NCBI RefSeq assembly: GCF_030463565.1
Contig: NC_134645.1
Span: forward strand, 565,501 to 629,500
From: Pelecanus crispus
Taxonomy: Eukaryota; Chordata; Aves; Pelecaniformes; Pelecanidae
Length of the DNA stretch: 64,000 nt
Direction of reading: 5' to 3'
In this document: positions 1 to 12,800 of the stretch, piece after piece
Numbering within the stretch: position 1 is the first letter of the stretch
How the letters are laid out: each line of letters begins with the position of its first letter
Position numbers and translations under genes: made by a program
Notes under the pieces: model-generated
Seen by the model: the letters and a program-made list of their open reading frames with translations, nothing else
Databases searched by the model: none
What the model was told of the DNA's origin: nothing

Positions 1-544
1 TTTGAATTTCCTATCTTTCCATTTCATTGAATATCTCTGTGCTGGTAACCATAGTAACATAGTTTGGTAAACAGTTAGGCACAATAGTTGGAAAAATATC
101 TATAATACACAGTTATCCTGCTAAAATGCAAAGTAAATTGTACTTTTCTATTACATAGTTTTTCAGTTTGGCTTGAGCATTTGAAAGAAGAAAACCAACT
201 TCCTAAAGGGTGCAAGTCTATTTCATATGCTCATACTAAGACAGAAAATATGCACATCCACTCAGGCTGTTTGACATATTTGAGTTTTTAAAATAGAAGT
301 CATCTAATAACCAAAAGTAGATGAGTCTAGTTTAGAAATTCTCCCCTCTGCTGTCTTTGTTTTAATTTTAGTAGCTGTAAATACTGGATCAGAAGGATTT
401 ATCTGTGTATGTAAAATTATACTTTATTTCACATTTTTGTTTTCTAAAATAAATAACATTCAGAATGAAGCATAGGTTTTGATTTATGAAATTAGCCAGT
501 AACTAATGTATAATAACCTACACTTATTTACATCTCTCTTTTAG
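1..544 (+). other. CFAP61: CFAP61 intron
   Basis: AT-rich intronic sequence. The only notable site is an RFX-type X-box at 45-58, listed separately. No exon is recognisable. Confidence 0.7.
45..58 (+). promoter_or_regulatory. Candidate X-box (RFX site) in CFAP61 intron
   Basis: GTAACCATAGTAAC fits the RFX X-box pattern GTNRCC, a 0-3 base spacer, RGYAAC, with spacer AT. RFX factors drive motile-cilia genes, and CFAP61 is one, so an intronic RFX-bound element is reasonable. One motif in DNA of this length is weak evidence alone. Confidence 0.4.
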
Positions 545-872
545 GCATTTTTTAGCTTTGCCTACAGGACAGTGGATTATGAAACCTTTAAGGCAATTAA
601 TGATGCTTGCCTTGTTTTTGATGGAAGACTTGTGATAGATACCGAATTCCGTACTAATGATGTCAGTATCAGGGCTGCAGGTCCTTTAACAAAGTACTCC
701 AGGAGATATTACGTAGGTGAATGGACACACAGCAACTTCAATTCAAAAGAGATTGGCTTTGAGCTTGCTGCATCTCTGCTGCATCTCTTTGATCCAACCC
801 CTAAGCCCTTCTCTAAGCCACCAGAAGACACAGACAGACTCATCCCCATGTACAAAGGATGTAAAATTAAAG
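545..872 (+). CDS. CFAP61: CFAP61 internal exon (first in window)
   Basis: This is an internal coding exon of cilia- and flagella-associated protein 61. The protein belongs to the calmodulin- and spoke-associated complex at the base of radial spoke 3 in motile axonemes; loss causes sperm flagellum defects in mammals (family knowledge). The exon follows a good acceptor (pyrimidine-rich CTCTCTTTTAG) and reads in phase 0 for 109 codons. Recognisable segments are FDGRLVIDTEFRTND, YYVGEWTHSNFNSKEIGFEL and LLHLFDPTPKPF, from the C-terminal part of the protein. It ends at AAAG|GTATGT with one base carried over, which matches the next exon. A second AG at 566-567 could act as an alternative acceptor but would change phase. 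The N-terminal exons lie left of the window. Identification rests on recognised family sequence plus synteny with INSM1 and RALGAPA2. Confidence 0.9.
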
Positions 873-1373
873 GTATGTCAAAATGGATTTCTGTGATACG
901 TTCATACCCTCTTCGCTATTTTTGCTGTTCTATAAGGGCAGGCCCATCTCACCTCAGACGCCGTCCAATGGCAGTAAAGTCCTCAAAGCTCCGTACGTAG
1001 TCAGTGGAGAGAGGCGAGTTGCAATAAAAGCTTATGCTGTAGATTTTTGCTAATGATGGACCAAGTTGTGCTTTCATTTATATTGCAGTAAATGTGGAGT
1101 GTTTCCAGTGAAACCCAGTGTCTTTATTCCAAGTTCAAGATCAGTAAAACTGTAATTGGAACTTCTCAATGTGTGGCTACTGCACCAGTATGTGTAACAG
1201 CACAAAAAAAAAGTTATAACATGAAGTCCACCAAAACAAGTTCTGTGTTTTCTTTCTACAGCCACTTAGTAAACAAACAAACAAAAAGATTATGGGAGAA
1301 GGAGGACAATCAAATACTTTATTTTTCTTCTTTCTTTATGATTTAATAAATCTCATATTTTCATTCATGGCAG

Positions 1374-1465
1374 AAGGTGTTCTTCCTGGAGGTTATAATT
1401 ACTTGCATATTTCCAAACCAGAAATCCCCATCCGCTTGGACTTAGAACTTGCACTGTGTGATCAC
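1374..1465 (+). CDS. CFAP61: CFAP61 internal exon (second in window)
   Basis: This 92-bp exon lies between a CATGGCAG acceptor and a CAC|GTAAGT donor. It takes one base from the previous exon and finishes in phase 0. It encodes a glycine/proline-containing turn (GVLPGGYNYLHISKP) followed by EIPIRLDLELALCDH. The phase agrees on both sides, so it joins the flanking exons without a stop. The part was recognised as C-terminal CFAP61; no separate motif is visible. Confidence 0.88.
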
Positions 1466-3240
1466 GTAAGTTACATTATTTAACTTTTCTTTGGTTTGTC
1501 CTCCATATGGAAAGATGTTCTTATTTAGCATAGCACAGATACATGCGTAAGTACCATGCATCTTAAAAAACATCTTGAGTAAGCATGGGTTTAAGTATGT
1601 ATTTAGAGACCTTCCGGAGCTGGAACTTAGCAGTAAACTGTGGGCATGGAACAAACCACATAAAAACAAATCTCTGTGATTATTTGAAAATATTTAATTT
1701 ATTTTAATGTAAATTCACTGTCATATTGTAAATGTGGACTACATACAGATAAGATTATCTGATTAACTTCTTTACTGCAGTTCTTAATTCCTTTGCCATG
1801 AAATCAACCGAAACCAAACGGGTTTTTGGTCCTTGAAGGCCGGAAATACTTGTCAAGCCCTAATGCCCTGAACTCTTCATTACTATTTGTAGCACTTTGG
1901 GTTCAAATAGCTCCCTAATGGGGCACTATAGCTCAACTCCTTGACCCTTTTTTTCCAGAGCTGGTGGCTCAGCACTGTGCCTGGTTCCCGAGCCATTTGT
2001 CTTGGCACAGGTTGGGAGGTTATCGTGTTGGCTTTTCCTCGCACTCTCTTTTTCAGAATGGCTTTCTCTTTGCTTGATTCTGTAGAGAGAGACAAGTCAT
2101 TTTCTCAGTCATATGGAATATGTTGCTTTTCAAGTTCCTAGCACGTATTTAATACACAGCACATCAAGGCAGTGGTGGCATTTGCTGTCAGATTTGCATA
2201 AGCACAAATGCAGTCAGCTAAGCCTGGGTGCGTTGTATAGATGAGGTACCGCTGGTGAACAGGTATGGATTAGGTAACTAACCGAACCTCTTAGATGTTC
2301 GTTTCCATACTTTCTGATACTTGGCTTTCTCAAAACATGCATGATTTCTATAAAGATGTAGGATAGCATTAGCTGGATTTCACTAAAATATGCTTTCAGC
2401 CTTAGTGCTTAACCTCGTTCCTCCCTGGAATAAGGTGCTATAAATGCATACAGATGATAAAACTTGGCAGTCTATCAGCGAAATTCAGCTGATTTCTAGA
2501 CTAGTAGGAAAAGAATATGTTCTGGAAGCGATGCTCCGTGCTTTGCTGCTAGAAAATAGCTAGTGCTGCAACCCTGAAAGTCATCTTTGAACAGGAAAGG
2601 AGGAAACACTTCACACAGTTGGGCTACATAGGAGATTGTCCCATGATACAAACGTGGAGACGCTTCTATTACTGGAGAACCTGACCTGTGAAACAAGAAA
2701 AGGACTAGATTCATGTGTTTTTAAAGCCAGAGAGGACCATCCACCTAGGCAAGCTCCTGTTTCGTACAGATTATACCTTTTTCCTTAGGGATTTCTGCAT
2801 CAAGCCCATTCTTGTAGTTGATGTGAAGAGTGGCTTTTAAAAGACTCCTTCAGTGCTGATTTTAAAACTCAGACAGCAATGGTCTATAGAAAGAAATTAT
2901 TTTTTTTTAAAAAAGGAACCCATGCCTTGTGGGGAGGAATCAAAGCATGGCTCAGCTTGTTTTGCAGCTTTGCAGATGCAGGATGAGCTGTCCAAAGCAG
3001 CATGTACTGGGAAGCAGAAAGGACTATCAGAGAGAGAAAAATTGGTTTTGTCACTCCAAATTGCTAGAACATGATTAGAATTCTTTTGCTGCAGCTTTGA
3101 TTACCTGCTGTCTGAAAAGGGAACATCTTTAAAGCCACTCCAGAAACTTCATGTAAATCCTAAAAGAATTTCCTAAGAAAGCAGTAAGAGAAGCTAGTGA
3201 AATGTATTAGCTGAGAGATGTGGAAGTAACAAAGGTTACT

Positions 3241-3253
3241 GTAGCCTAGCAAC
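3241..3253 (+). promoter_or_regulatory. Second candidate X-box in CFAP61 intron
   Basis: GTAGCC-T-AGCAAC fits GTNRCC, a one-base spacer, RGYAAC. This is the second RFX-type match in CFAP61 introns within the first 3.3 kb. Function is inferred only. Confidence 0.35.
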
Positions 3254-3529
3254 AGGTTTTAGAAATATATGAAAGTGGAACATGAATACAGCTTTAAAAA
3301 ATAGCTTCAAGCCATTTGATCATCCCAGTGCAACGTGAGGTTTGAAACAAATTTTTACATTTTTGTCTTTTATTAACTGATTGATTTAACTAGCTGAAAC
3401 GAAATGCTACAGTTTGAGCACCAGCATCCAACATGGTTATTCTTTTATTGATAGTATAGTTGGTGTTAGCAACACTTGGCAGCCCCTGTTCAAATTAGCA
3501 AGAGGGAGTCACTGAGAGCAATTCTAAAT

Positions 3530-3616
3530 CATATATATATATGTGTTTGTGTGTATATATACACACACATATGCATATGCATATATATATGTAAGGTAAG
3601 TATACACATATATATT
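3530..3616. repeat. TA/TG/CA microsatellite
   Basis: Alternating purine-pyrimidine runs (ATATAT, GTGTGT, ACACAC, ATGCAT) form an imperfect compound dinucleotide repeat within a CFAP61 intron. Confidence 0.85.
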
Positions 3617-4136
3617 TTTTAATGCAATAATAATTCATCATTTAAAAGTCTAGAACATAGCCTGAAGGAAACGTCTGAAGAGATAAAGCCCAGCCTCCTG
3701 CAGTTGCAGGCAACCGTCTAGTGCATAGTGCCGTTTGTAAAATTTAGAAGTTTGTTTTAGAACTGAACAGGGTCCTTCTTGGTATTTCTTTCCTTGGAAG
3801 GCTGTTCCAACACATCCCACCTCTGACTCCTGGAAAACTTCTACACAAAGCCAAAAATGCTTAATTGGTACGTGATAAATCTTTGAGTTGTAACATTGAA
3901 GTTTGCTTGTAACTGATTAATGTGGTAGTATCAACCCTCTGCCTACAGTTGTATAGCTTCTACAATGTGCTGTAAATTTGGTCTCTGCACATATGCTGTA
4001 TATGTGTGCGTATATATATGCTGTACACATAAAAAATATATATGTGTAGTTATACATCTGGAGAGAGAGTAAAACATGCACCAGTGTGTTCTTCATTCAT
4101 CAGGGTGGTATCCTATAGTAAATTATGATATGCATG

Positions 4137-4250
4137 TGTATGCAGTAATATGGACTGTATATATTATGTATTATATATTATTATTTATTATTATTATTAT
4201 ATATTATTATATATTATACATAATATATTATGTATAATAAATTAGGATGA
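4137..4250. repeat. TAT/TTA microsatellite
   Basis: Imperfect ATT/TATTAT and TATA repeats, partly self-complementary (ATTATGTATTATATATTA and ATAATATATTATGTATAATA types), lie directly before a GC-richer insert. Confidence 0.85.
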
Positions 4251-4262
4251 ACAGATTTCAAT

Positions 4263-4500
4263 TCAGTTGCCTAATCAGAGGCGTCTAGTGTTGTTTGGGA
4301 TGCCCCAGGGCATCCCTTCTGACCTCCAGCTGCTGCACCAGGAGGTCACAGGTCTCCCATGGATCCTGTGCCATGACTGCCATCCCAGTTTGGATGGGCC
4401 GGATACCCTTAGGTGTCTCAGATGGCACTCAGGATTGGGCAGCCAAGGCCCGTGCTGCACACCCAGTTGTATGCCGCACAGTTTTGCATGCAGTTAATGA
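4263..4500. other. GC-richer insert of unknown origin, possibly an old retroelement piece
   Basis: About 240 bp of clearly higher GC than the surrounding intron begins right after a TA-rich repeat. It includes a perfect 8-bp inverted repeat with a 4-base loop (4297-4304 and 4309-4316, GGGATGCC/GGCATCCC). A 76-codon reading frame exists but has no family I recognise. The sharp composition change next to an AT repeat suggests an insertion. I could not assign it to CR1 or an LTR family. Confidence 0.35.
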
Positions 4501-4718
4501 AGGTCTAAACCGCACAGAAAATCTTCGTGTCCAAACCATATCCAAGTGCCTTGTTGTATAAACCATGTTGCCAGGAGTGGGTATTCTTGATTAAAAAAAG
4601 GGGCTGTGGATTTTAAGAAATGGTAAATATCAGCTAGGAAACCCTAGCTGATCCTGTACGTATGCCAAGTCAGGCATTCGTTCCGTCTCCACAGCCTTCC
4701 TTGTATTTTCTGTTCCAG

Positions 4719-4924
4719 GGGATGGACATTATAACCGGAGAGGCAAGACATGGGAATTATTTCAGGATGCATATCAACAAATATAGCATGGTAGATAGCA
4801 TCACCTGCTTTTCAAAGGAACCCTTTCCTGTCTCCAACTACATTTGCTTGTATGGACAGCATGAGCGTCTTCTTAATGATCTTCATTATCGCTGGAATGA
4901 AGGGCAAATTACAGATCTTTACAG
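4719..4924 (+). CDS. CFAP61: CFAP61 internal exon (third in window)
   Basis: This 206-bp exon starts after a pyrimidine-rich acceptor ending TGTTCCAG and ends at TACAG|GTAAGA. It reads in phase 0 for 68 codons and leaves two bases (AG), which the first base of the next exon completes to Ser. Segments include GMDIITGEARHGNYFRMHIN, NYICLYGQHERLLNDL and EGQITDLY. The run of aromatic and charged residues fits the conserved C-terminal region of CFAP61, which is thought to mediate partner contacts in the spoke complex (family knowledge; exact function is inference). A small GC-rich insert of unknown origin lies about 200 bp upstream in the intron. Confidence 0.9.
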
Positions 4925-7900
4925 GTAAGAGAGTTCAACATTGTGCATAAAATCTATATTCTGGCAGAATTTTAGTTTTATTTTATTACGGTTTATCTTC
5001 TGGCTGTTTTCCCTTAGAACAAAAGATAGATTTTTTTTTTAAAAAATATTTTCCATTATTTGGCAAAATTATCAGTGGTAATGCAAGCCCTGAAGACATT
5101 CCTGGAAAGAGCTGTGTGTCTTGAGATTTATTCAGAGGAGCGGTGGTTTACTTGGCCATCTTTCATCTGAAAGAGCATTTCAGTATCTTTATGACTTTTG
5201 CTTAGAATATTCAGTAGGCTTAACTCATTAAACTGAACCTGAACAATCCTTTTTTACTGAAGATTCATATTCAGAAGTCACTTTTAAAAGTCAGTATTTT
5301 TGTCACTTTGAATCAAATTTTTAAGCCAAAGGTATCTAGGGAGATTTTAAATCACTTACGATGGTAGTCACGCTCCACAACTTGCCTGCTTATCTGGTGA
5401 TAAACCCTAAAGTTTATCCTCTAGACTGTGTTCTCTGTGTAAGGGAGTTATTTTAACTTAATTTCACAGCTGGAGGCTATGTCAGGACTCTGCATACGTA
5501 GTGGAGGTTCCCCATCCAACTTGCAGGCCTTCTCCCACCACAGCACTCTGCGGCAGTGACGCGGGTCTCGCAGATTTGCTGAGGTGCCCCCGCTGCGCCC
5601 GGGTGAGCACAGGGCCGTCCTGGGGGCTAGGTGTTCCAAGGCAAGGACTGAGGCTCTCCCAAGCGGTGCGAGAGACTAAAGAACCTGGCTATTTCTAGCC
5701 AAGATGTGTGTGCCATCTCCTCCGAGAGGATTTTTCATTGCTTTTGCAAATGCAAACTTAATTAAAGAAGTTAATATGGAGAGAGGAGTATCTGAAAAAA
5801 ATGCCATCTACCATGTCTTTGATCTTCTGCTACTTCTCCAGAATTTCATATCTTAAAAAATTACCTGACCTAAAAGCTCAAACTTATTTTATTCCTTATG
5901 CCTCAGTGAAAACAAGTGCTTTGGAGGTCAAGCTTGATTAAAAAAACCAAACCAAACCGAACAACCCCCCACCAAAACAAAAAAAACCCCAGCCTTGAGT
6001 TTTGTTCATGGGGTAGAATTCTTTGAGCATGTAATTGAAACAGGAGGTAAGAAGAACTTGCTGATACATCTTATTTTGATTTTAATTTCAAAAAATCCCT
6101 CACGAGTGGTGGCTTGGGAACCTAAACTGTCACAGATAGAGAAGCAAAGTACCACATGACATAAGCTGGTTTAGAGACAGAAAGCCAAGCACAGGAACAA
6201 ATGGTAAATTTTTATCATGATACAAAGCTGATAGTGGTGCCTTACAAGTCTGCAGGTCTGATTGTGTTGTATTTATAACTGATTTGAAGAAAGGCATAAA
6301 TGGTAGCAAAATTTTCAGATTAAACAAAGTTATTTAGGTAACAGTTTGTAGAAGTTTACTGTAAAGGATGTGCTGTGGTTCAAAAGAACCTTTGCATGCT
6401 AATAGCAACCTACTGGTTCAGAAAAAATCTGTAGGACTGAAGCACCTGGTATCTTGAGACAGGGACTTAAGAGCCTCTGTATTCCTGCTCCTCTTTCTCT
6501 AGCTTTTGCACTTCTGCTGGTTCAGTGTCAAAAAGCTTCACCAGAATAAGGCATTGTATGCTGCGAAGGACAGAGAAATGAGAACGTCTGCTGAAGTCGG
6601 GCGGGGGGGCGGGATCCAGCCAGGCCCTTCAGTTGATGACAAAAGATTGGTTTGTATGCCGTATTTTGAGAATAGTGGTATCAGCTGCCATCTCAAAGGG
6701 TGCACTCCCCTGAAAAGGACGCAGGGCTTCACCGGGACTGGATGTGCGGCTCTCGCAGTTCTTCTGATGTGCTTTGCAGTCCTCTCCCTGCACTCTCTCC
6801 TCACTGTAAATATTACAGAGTCCAGCTCCTCATTTTTTCCTTCTCATCTCTTACTGAAAGACAGGATGAAGCCAAACTTCAACTGTGAGGTTTAAAAGTT
6901 TCTTGGATAAAAATGCTTCTTTACAGATTTCACTTCAGGAGACCTTTGTATGCCTCTGCTGAGAGGAGTGCGAAACTTGTGAATTACTGCTGCTACAGGG
7001 ACTGATTTTGGTTTGTAGAAAATGTTGGGTTTGTTTTACAAGAGAGGAGTGGCACACGGCAAATGTAAAGTTCACATAAACAGTATATTGTCAATAGGTG
7101 TTAAGTAGAAACTGAAGGAGGATGACACAGTTGTATGAGATACGGGCTAAGACGACAGATAATTTTCTTTCCTTGTCACAGCTGATGCTGATCAGCTAAT
7201 ACATTTTGAGCACTGGAAGGAACTCAGTATTCAGGTTGTGGCAAGGTATCATCAGTCTTTTTCATGGTGTTACAATACGCAAACACAGCTGTGACCTAAT
7301 CTTTTCTACGAACCACAAGTGTTGCCAGACACTTACGCCTTTGTTGTTTGCCCAGATGTGGTTACAGTGTCAGTTGTTATATGTACTAGCAAGTTTCACA
7401 CCAGTATCAACATCTGGAAGAATAAATCATCTTGCTTTGTTATTTCTGCCTCCAGCACGGGTAGCAGTTTTTTCCTGACCTTCACAAAACCAGCATTTGT
7501 TCCCTTTCTCTCTGTGGCTGCACGTTGGCCATGTAGCCCAGCCCGGGGACCTCAGCGTGGCTGCGCTCACCTGCACCCTTGATAGCTACGCACACAGATT
7601 TTGAAGAGATGAGCCATTAACTTTCTGAACGGACAGCTAATTTCTTCATGAGAGAAATTAAGAATGTATTAGCCTCTCTTGCTCTCATGATCATGATAGG
7701 ATCCCCACGCAGTGCACAAGCTGATCGGGGGATTACGAGTAAGATCAAGTTCTAAACATCCACAGAGAATCTAAAAATCTCAGGAGAGATGAAGATCCCA
7801 GTGATGATCTGATAATAGGATGAGTCAGGCCAGTCAATGCTGTAAGAGTGAGAAGTGCAGCTTTACCTGATGGCAGCAAATACACTCACTGGGGGAGTCA

Positions 7901-8722
7901 TCAGCTCCTGCAAGACTGCTTGTATCTTAACTGCTTTGCTTACCAGGATCTGAAGTTGTGCAAGGTCAGGGTCCTCGCGCAGCCGTGTACCGGCGTGTCC
8001 GGGTGGTCTGGCCAGGATCGCTAGCGTGCCACGCAGAGGGACACCACTTACCAGGTCCTCATCACATCTCTTGAGCTCTTCTTAATTAGTGATGATGAAC
8101 TAATTTTGGACTTGCCTTTTACAGCCTTTAGATGTGGATGTTGTTTGAGATCTTTTGCCTCATTATTTTATCTCACCTCTCATTAGCCTGTGGCAAAATT
8201 CCTGAACAACAGTTGCCAGGTTTTTCTTATCTGGTTATTTCATTGCCTCCAGTCCCGTTTTTCATCTTCTTTATACTTTATCTTTAGATAGGTTTGTTCC
8301 TTCTCTTCTTTTGAATGAAGTCACGTATGTTGCTCTGTAGCAATTAACATATGCTGTTCTTGAATCCTTGCTCGCTTGTTTCTTCCGGTGCTTTCGCACC
8401 CAGGCACGCACACGCATACATTTCCATTCATACCAGTCTTGATATTTCTGTTACAAAAGTCTACAGTGTGAGGAGGATAGATTCTCTAGCTAGTTTAACA
8501 GGTGGGCGACAGAGGAGCAACCCACTGCAGTAAAGGAAAGCCCTTAGCAGCCAGCCAAGGCAGACTGAAAGGCCTGGTGAGAAAAGGAGGAGACAGTGAG
8601 AGGAAAAAGCAAACTGCCTGTAATCTCCGGGTAACAGTGCCAGCACAAAGCAAACTGGCACAGGAAATTGCTTCTTTCGGGAAGAGGTAGAGCAATGGGA
8701 AAAGGCTGGCAATATAGTGTCA

Positions 8723-8827
8723 TAATATATAATATAATATCATATCATGTATACAATACATATACATCCACATAATACAGTGTTATGTACAATGTACATA
8801 TATATATATATGTACAATATACACAAC
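8723..8827. repeat. ATA/TA microsatellite
   Basis: Imperfect ATAATATATAATATAATATC-type and TATATATATG repeats within the large CFAP61 intron. Confidence 0.8.
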
Positions 8828-9843
8828 CATATAGTGTAAAACCCTAGCCATGAGAAGACTACCTATTGGAAAACCATTAAATTGCAAAATGTTTTGGCAT
8901 CTCTTGCGAGATGAAGATTGTCTCGAGGCTTTTACGTAGATAAAGAGTGGTGTTTGGTGGTCTTTTGGCAAGGAATGTGAAAATGCATTCGCTGATTTCT
9001 CTGTGTGTGATAAAAAGCAGCAGAACTGTTTTGGGTGGTGTTCACATGGTCTATAATGATCTCACATGACCACGTGAATGCAAACCTGATGTTAGGACTG
9101 AATTTCTCTCTTTGAAAAAAACCCTTTTAAACTAGTACACATTACACTTACATCCACTTGCAGTATCTTCTAGCAAGATGTGAATTGCCCTTAGCGAAAA
9201 GAAAATGGAGACTGTGAAAATGTTGTGGTCTGTTAGTTAGGCTTCTAAACTTGCTGGTTTGAAACATTCATTCCCCTCCTCCCTTCTTTATGCCTCTGTT
9301 TTGGGGAGGGCCTTCCTATAAGGCAAGAAAGTACACTGTTTTAATCTTTCGGTCTGCATTTAGATTTCCCAGCATGGCATCTAGTTCCAGGAATGGACAC
9401 AGTGGAACAGCTGTCACCTGGGAGCTAATTTATTTCTGTGTAGCATGCAAATTATCTTTTAAATAATTAGAGACTGCACCTAGCAATGAATTTCCTCACT
9501 GATTTGCGTTCGGTATAAGGGCTGAAAGTTAACCCCATGATACCGGATTTCCTGACCATAATGTGCCAGTGCCATTTTCAAATTAGCATTAACAACAGGC
9601 CCTCAAGATTCAGCTAACTTGAAGAAGTAACCCCTTCCGGTTGCGCGCATGAAACTGCGGCTAATGGTAATAATGAGATAAATAACAGTTCCCTTTGCTG
9701 AGAGAAAAGCTCCATTGATTTCAGTATGAGTTCAACATGATTAAAAGCTGCAGGACTTGACCCACAACCAAATGAAAGATTGAAATCGCGCCTCTCGCCT
9801 CCTCCCTTCCCCCTGCAGTGACTGTCCTTTGCGGAGGAAGCTG

Positions 9844-9878
9844 AGCAGGGCGGTGGGCGTGCATCGCCCACCCCTGCT
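9844..9878. other. Imperfect 14-16 bp inverted repeat (hairpin)
   Basis: The left arm 9844-9859 (AGCAGGGCGGTGGGCG) and right arm 9865-9878 (CGCCCACCCCTGCT) are complementary except for a two-base bulge. The loop is TGCAT. The stem is GC-rich and lies in an AT-rich intron. No RNA family is recognised. Confidence 0.5.
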
Positions 9879-12800
9879 GCAGGTCAGAGGGGTCTGCCAG
9901 TGGCTGCTGTCCCAGCCCCGTGCCCAGGAAGGAAGCCCCTCAGCCCCTAGATTTGCCAGACCAACAGTCACACTACTGCTGATTATGTGTATTCAGACTG
10001 CCGCCCTGGAAGCCTTTAAGTTCATGAATTTATCAACCTAGCAAGCCGTAACCGAAAAAGCCAGCATAAAATCATCTGACTGTGTTGCCACAGTCACTTG
10101 GCTACAAAATGCACCAGCGCACTTGAGTGTCAGCTTTTAGTGAGTTAGGTACTCCTCCTCCATATTACAGTATTTTCACAGCTCACGGAAAGCCTCAAAT
10201 GCTTTTGCATTAAATCTTTTTTCAGCGAAACAATGCTTTTAGCTCTCATAGTTAAACCAGCCAACACTGCATCTGACGGAACTAAAGAGTTTTAAAGTTT
10301 CTTTTCCATTCCTCTTCTTTAGCAGACAGGTACTACGGACATTTTTGAAGGAGGTCTTGGTGCAACTCTGCAACTGCACAGTCAAAGTAAACGCTCCTCA
10401 GAATGCCTAGCTGCCTTAGCTGTGATCCCAGTGATGCAGATATTCATGTGATAACAACAGATATTAGTCTTTTTCAAAAATAATTGCCTATAGTTACGCT
10501 TCTGCAGCCATATTTGAGCCCGATTATCATAGCTGTTAGGTATTCCAGCTTAATTTAGAGTAGCGTCTGAGTGGGCTCAGTTCATTACTTAGCTAAACAC
10601 GAATTTAAGAGCCAATGTTTCGGTTTCTACCTGTGCAAACAACAGCTGAGGAAATAGGCTGTTAAGCCAGAAGAGTACCACATCCAGTCAGACAGCTGTC
10701 TCTTCTGACTGCACCACAGTGGGATGCACTTCATCCCTCTGACTGTTTTATAGGATGCCAAGGTCTACTGGGCAAATTGTCAGGGCCTGTGGACAGGCAA
10801 TATTTACTGACCAAGAAAAGTCTCATCCTCGCTCGTTGTTGTGCTACAAGAAAAAAGCAGCATTGCCGTCAGCGACGGTCACCCTTCTGCCTGCCTCGTG
10901 CCACCACGGTAGGTGTAGTCACTCCATCTGGGCCTTCAGCCGTTACCGTCCTGAGCAGAGAGGTCTTACTGTGCAATTGCCCGATGTCAGGGCAGGCAAA
11001 ACCCTAGGAACCAAAGACACGGTATCCTAAAGCCGAGGATTTTGTATACAAACCTTTTATGTCACCTGGAAAGTTAACAGCATTACTCCCTAGATTTGGA
11101 ATCCACTTCAGGAAGGAGTTTCTGCAATTTGTAGTCATTTCCCATAAGGTTGCATCTCAAAAAGGCTGAACTGGAATTTGAGCACCCAAGAGCGAGGCTC
11201 TTTCCAACAGGGAAGCCTTCTCTTGCAGGAAAAAGAATGCAAATTCCAGTAGGCTTCATATGAAGTGTCCCCTGTACCACACTTCTTCCCTTCCCTCAGA
11301 GGTCTCCGGTGCTCGCTTGAAAGCCTGCAAATTCTTTCCATTGCCGTAGCAGCAGATAAAAGAGAGGGGTGGGGAGGGAGCTCAGAAATATTTTTTTTTC
11401 TTTCATTTTTCAGCTTATAGATTTGTTACTGGTCATCAGTGCTCCATACTGCTTCACAGAGGAGGAATGTAACCAGCTAGTTGCACCCTTTTGTATTCTC
11501 CTGAGATGAAGGCAACTGTAAGGCAGTTGCCAAGTTATGGAACGTGTCCACAGAGCGGTGGAATCTCCCTCTGCTGCATCTCAAGTACAAAAGTGATAAT
11601 TAGAAGGGTCTTCTGATACTTGGCAACCAAATGGATGCTCACTGGCATCATGCCTTTAATATGAGATAGAAGTGCTTCATGTAGGCTTCATTTGGCATTA
11701 ATGAAAACCAAATCTACTAACATAATGCATAAAAAATCTGACCCACTAGTTTCTAAAATACTTAAGTAGCTTATTTAACAAATGAGCTGTGAGTGGTTTT
11801 TTACTTGGGATTTTGTAATACCGCCATTAGTGAACTTGTTTTCAGTCATGACCTACAGAAGGTGCTGGTTGCATCACATTAGTGTGGCAGTAATACTGGT
11901 GACGAGGCAAAGGAGTGCCACTGCTGCATGACGGCGAGCGCAGCAAAGGCAGCGTCACTGGAGAAAAGGCGCAGGTTTGGGCTGACAGCAGTGAAGTGTC
12001 CTGTCAGAGGCAACATCATTATGCCAGTCAGTTTCTAAAAGGCACCCTCTGAAATGCTGTGTTGCTCAGCCATCCCTTTCTCAAGTTTCTTCTTGTACCT
12101 ATTCACCAAGTTAACTCTCTGTGTAATGCTGATGTTCGTAAGATGCTGTATGTTAAGCACTTCTGGTATTTAACAGTTTGTAAAGTATGCTGATAGGCTA
12201 ACACATGGTGTAGCAATCAGTGTTTTGAATAAAACACATAACCCAGAGTACTAAGTGCTCTATTTATGTTGTGTTTATATTTAGTTCTTACCAGAAGTGT
12301 GCTTTTAGTCATCTGTACTTACTACGCTTCAGTTTGCATCGTGGAGCCTTCTCGGTGCACGCAGGCTGGACGTTCAGGTTTTGCTGTATACATACGCAGG
12401 CTTTCCAGCTAAGAGCTGAGGAATGTTACAGGGTCAGTCCTGTGAAGGGGTCCAAAAAGGCAGCGTGTATTTTAAAGGACAATTAGTGGAGAAACCTTAC
12501 AGGCACACTCATCCAAGCTGAGCTCAAAAAGACTTTGGTTTTTTTGTTTGTTTGTTTGCTTGGTTTCCAAATGCTTGGTTCCAAAATGCTTGGTTTCTAG
12601 CATTTTGAGGACTTGTCTAACTCACTGACAATTTGTCTACCCTGCATAGTGGTCTCAAGTAGCACCGTGAGGAGGGTGCACTTGCCACCGTTCATCGCAC
12701 GGTAGCAAAGCTATTTGCAGCAAGATGCAGATGCACTCGGAGTGCCCCATCTCCACTGCAAGCTTTGGGGGTCTCCAGAGGGTTTGTACGTGCACCCATC

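Larger units (their letters stand above)
1466..4718 (+). other. CFAP61: CFAP61 intron with TA-rich repeats and a GC-rich insert
   Basis: Mostly AT-rich intron. It contains a second X-box-like site (3241-3253), two TA/TG-type microsatellites (about 3530-3616 and 4137-4250) and, directly after the second, a 230-bp GC-richer segment (4263-4500) of unknown origin. No exon was recognised. Confidence 0.65.
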
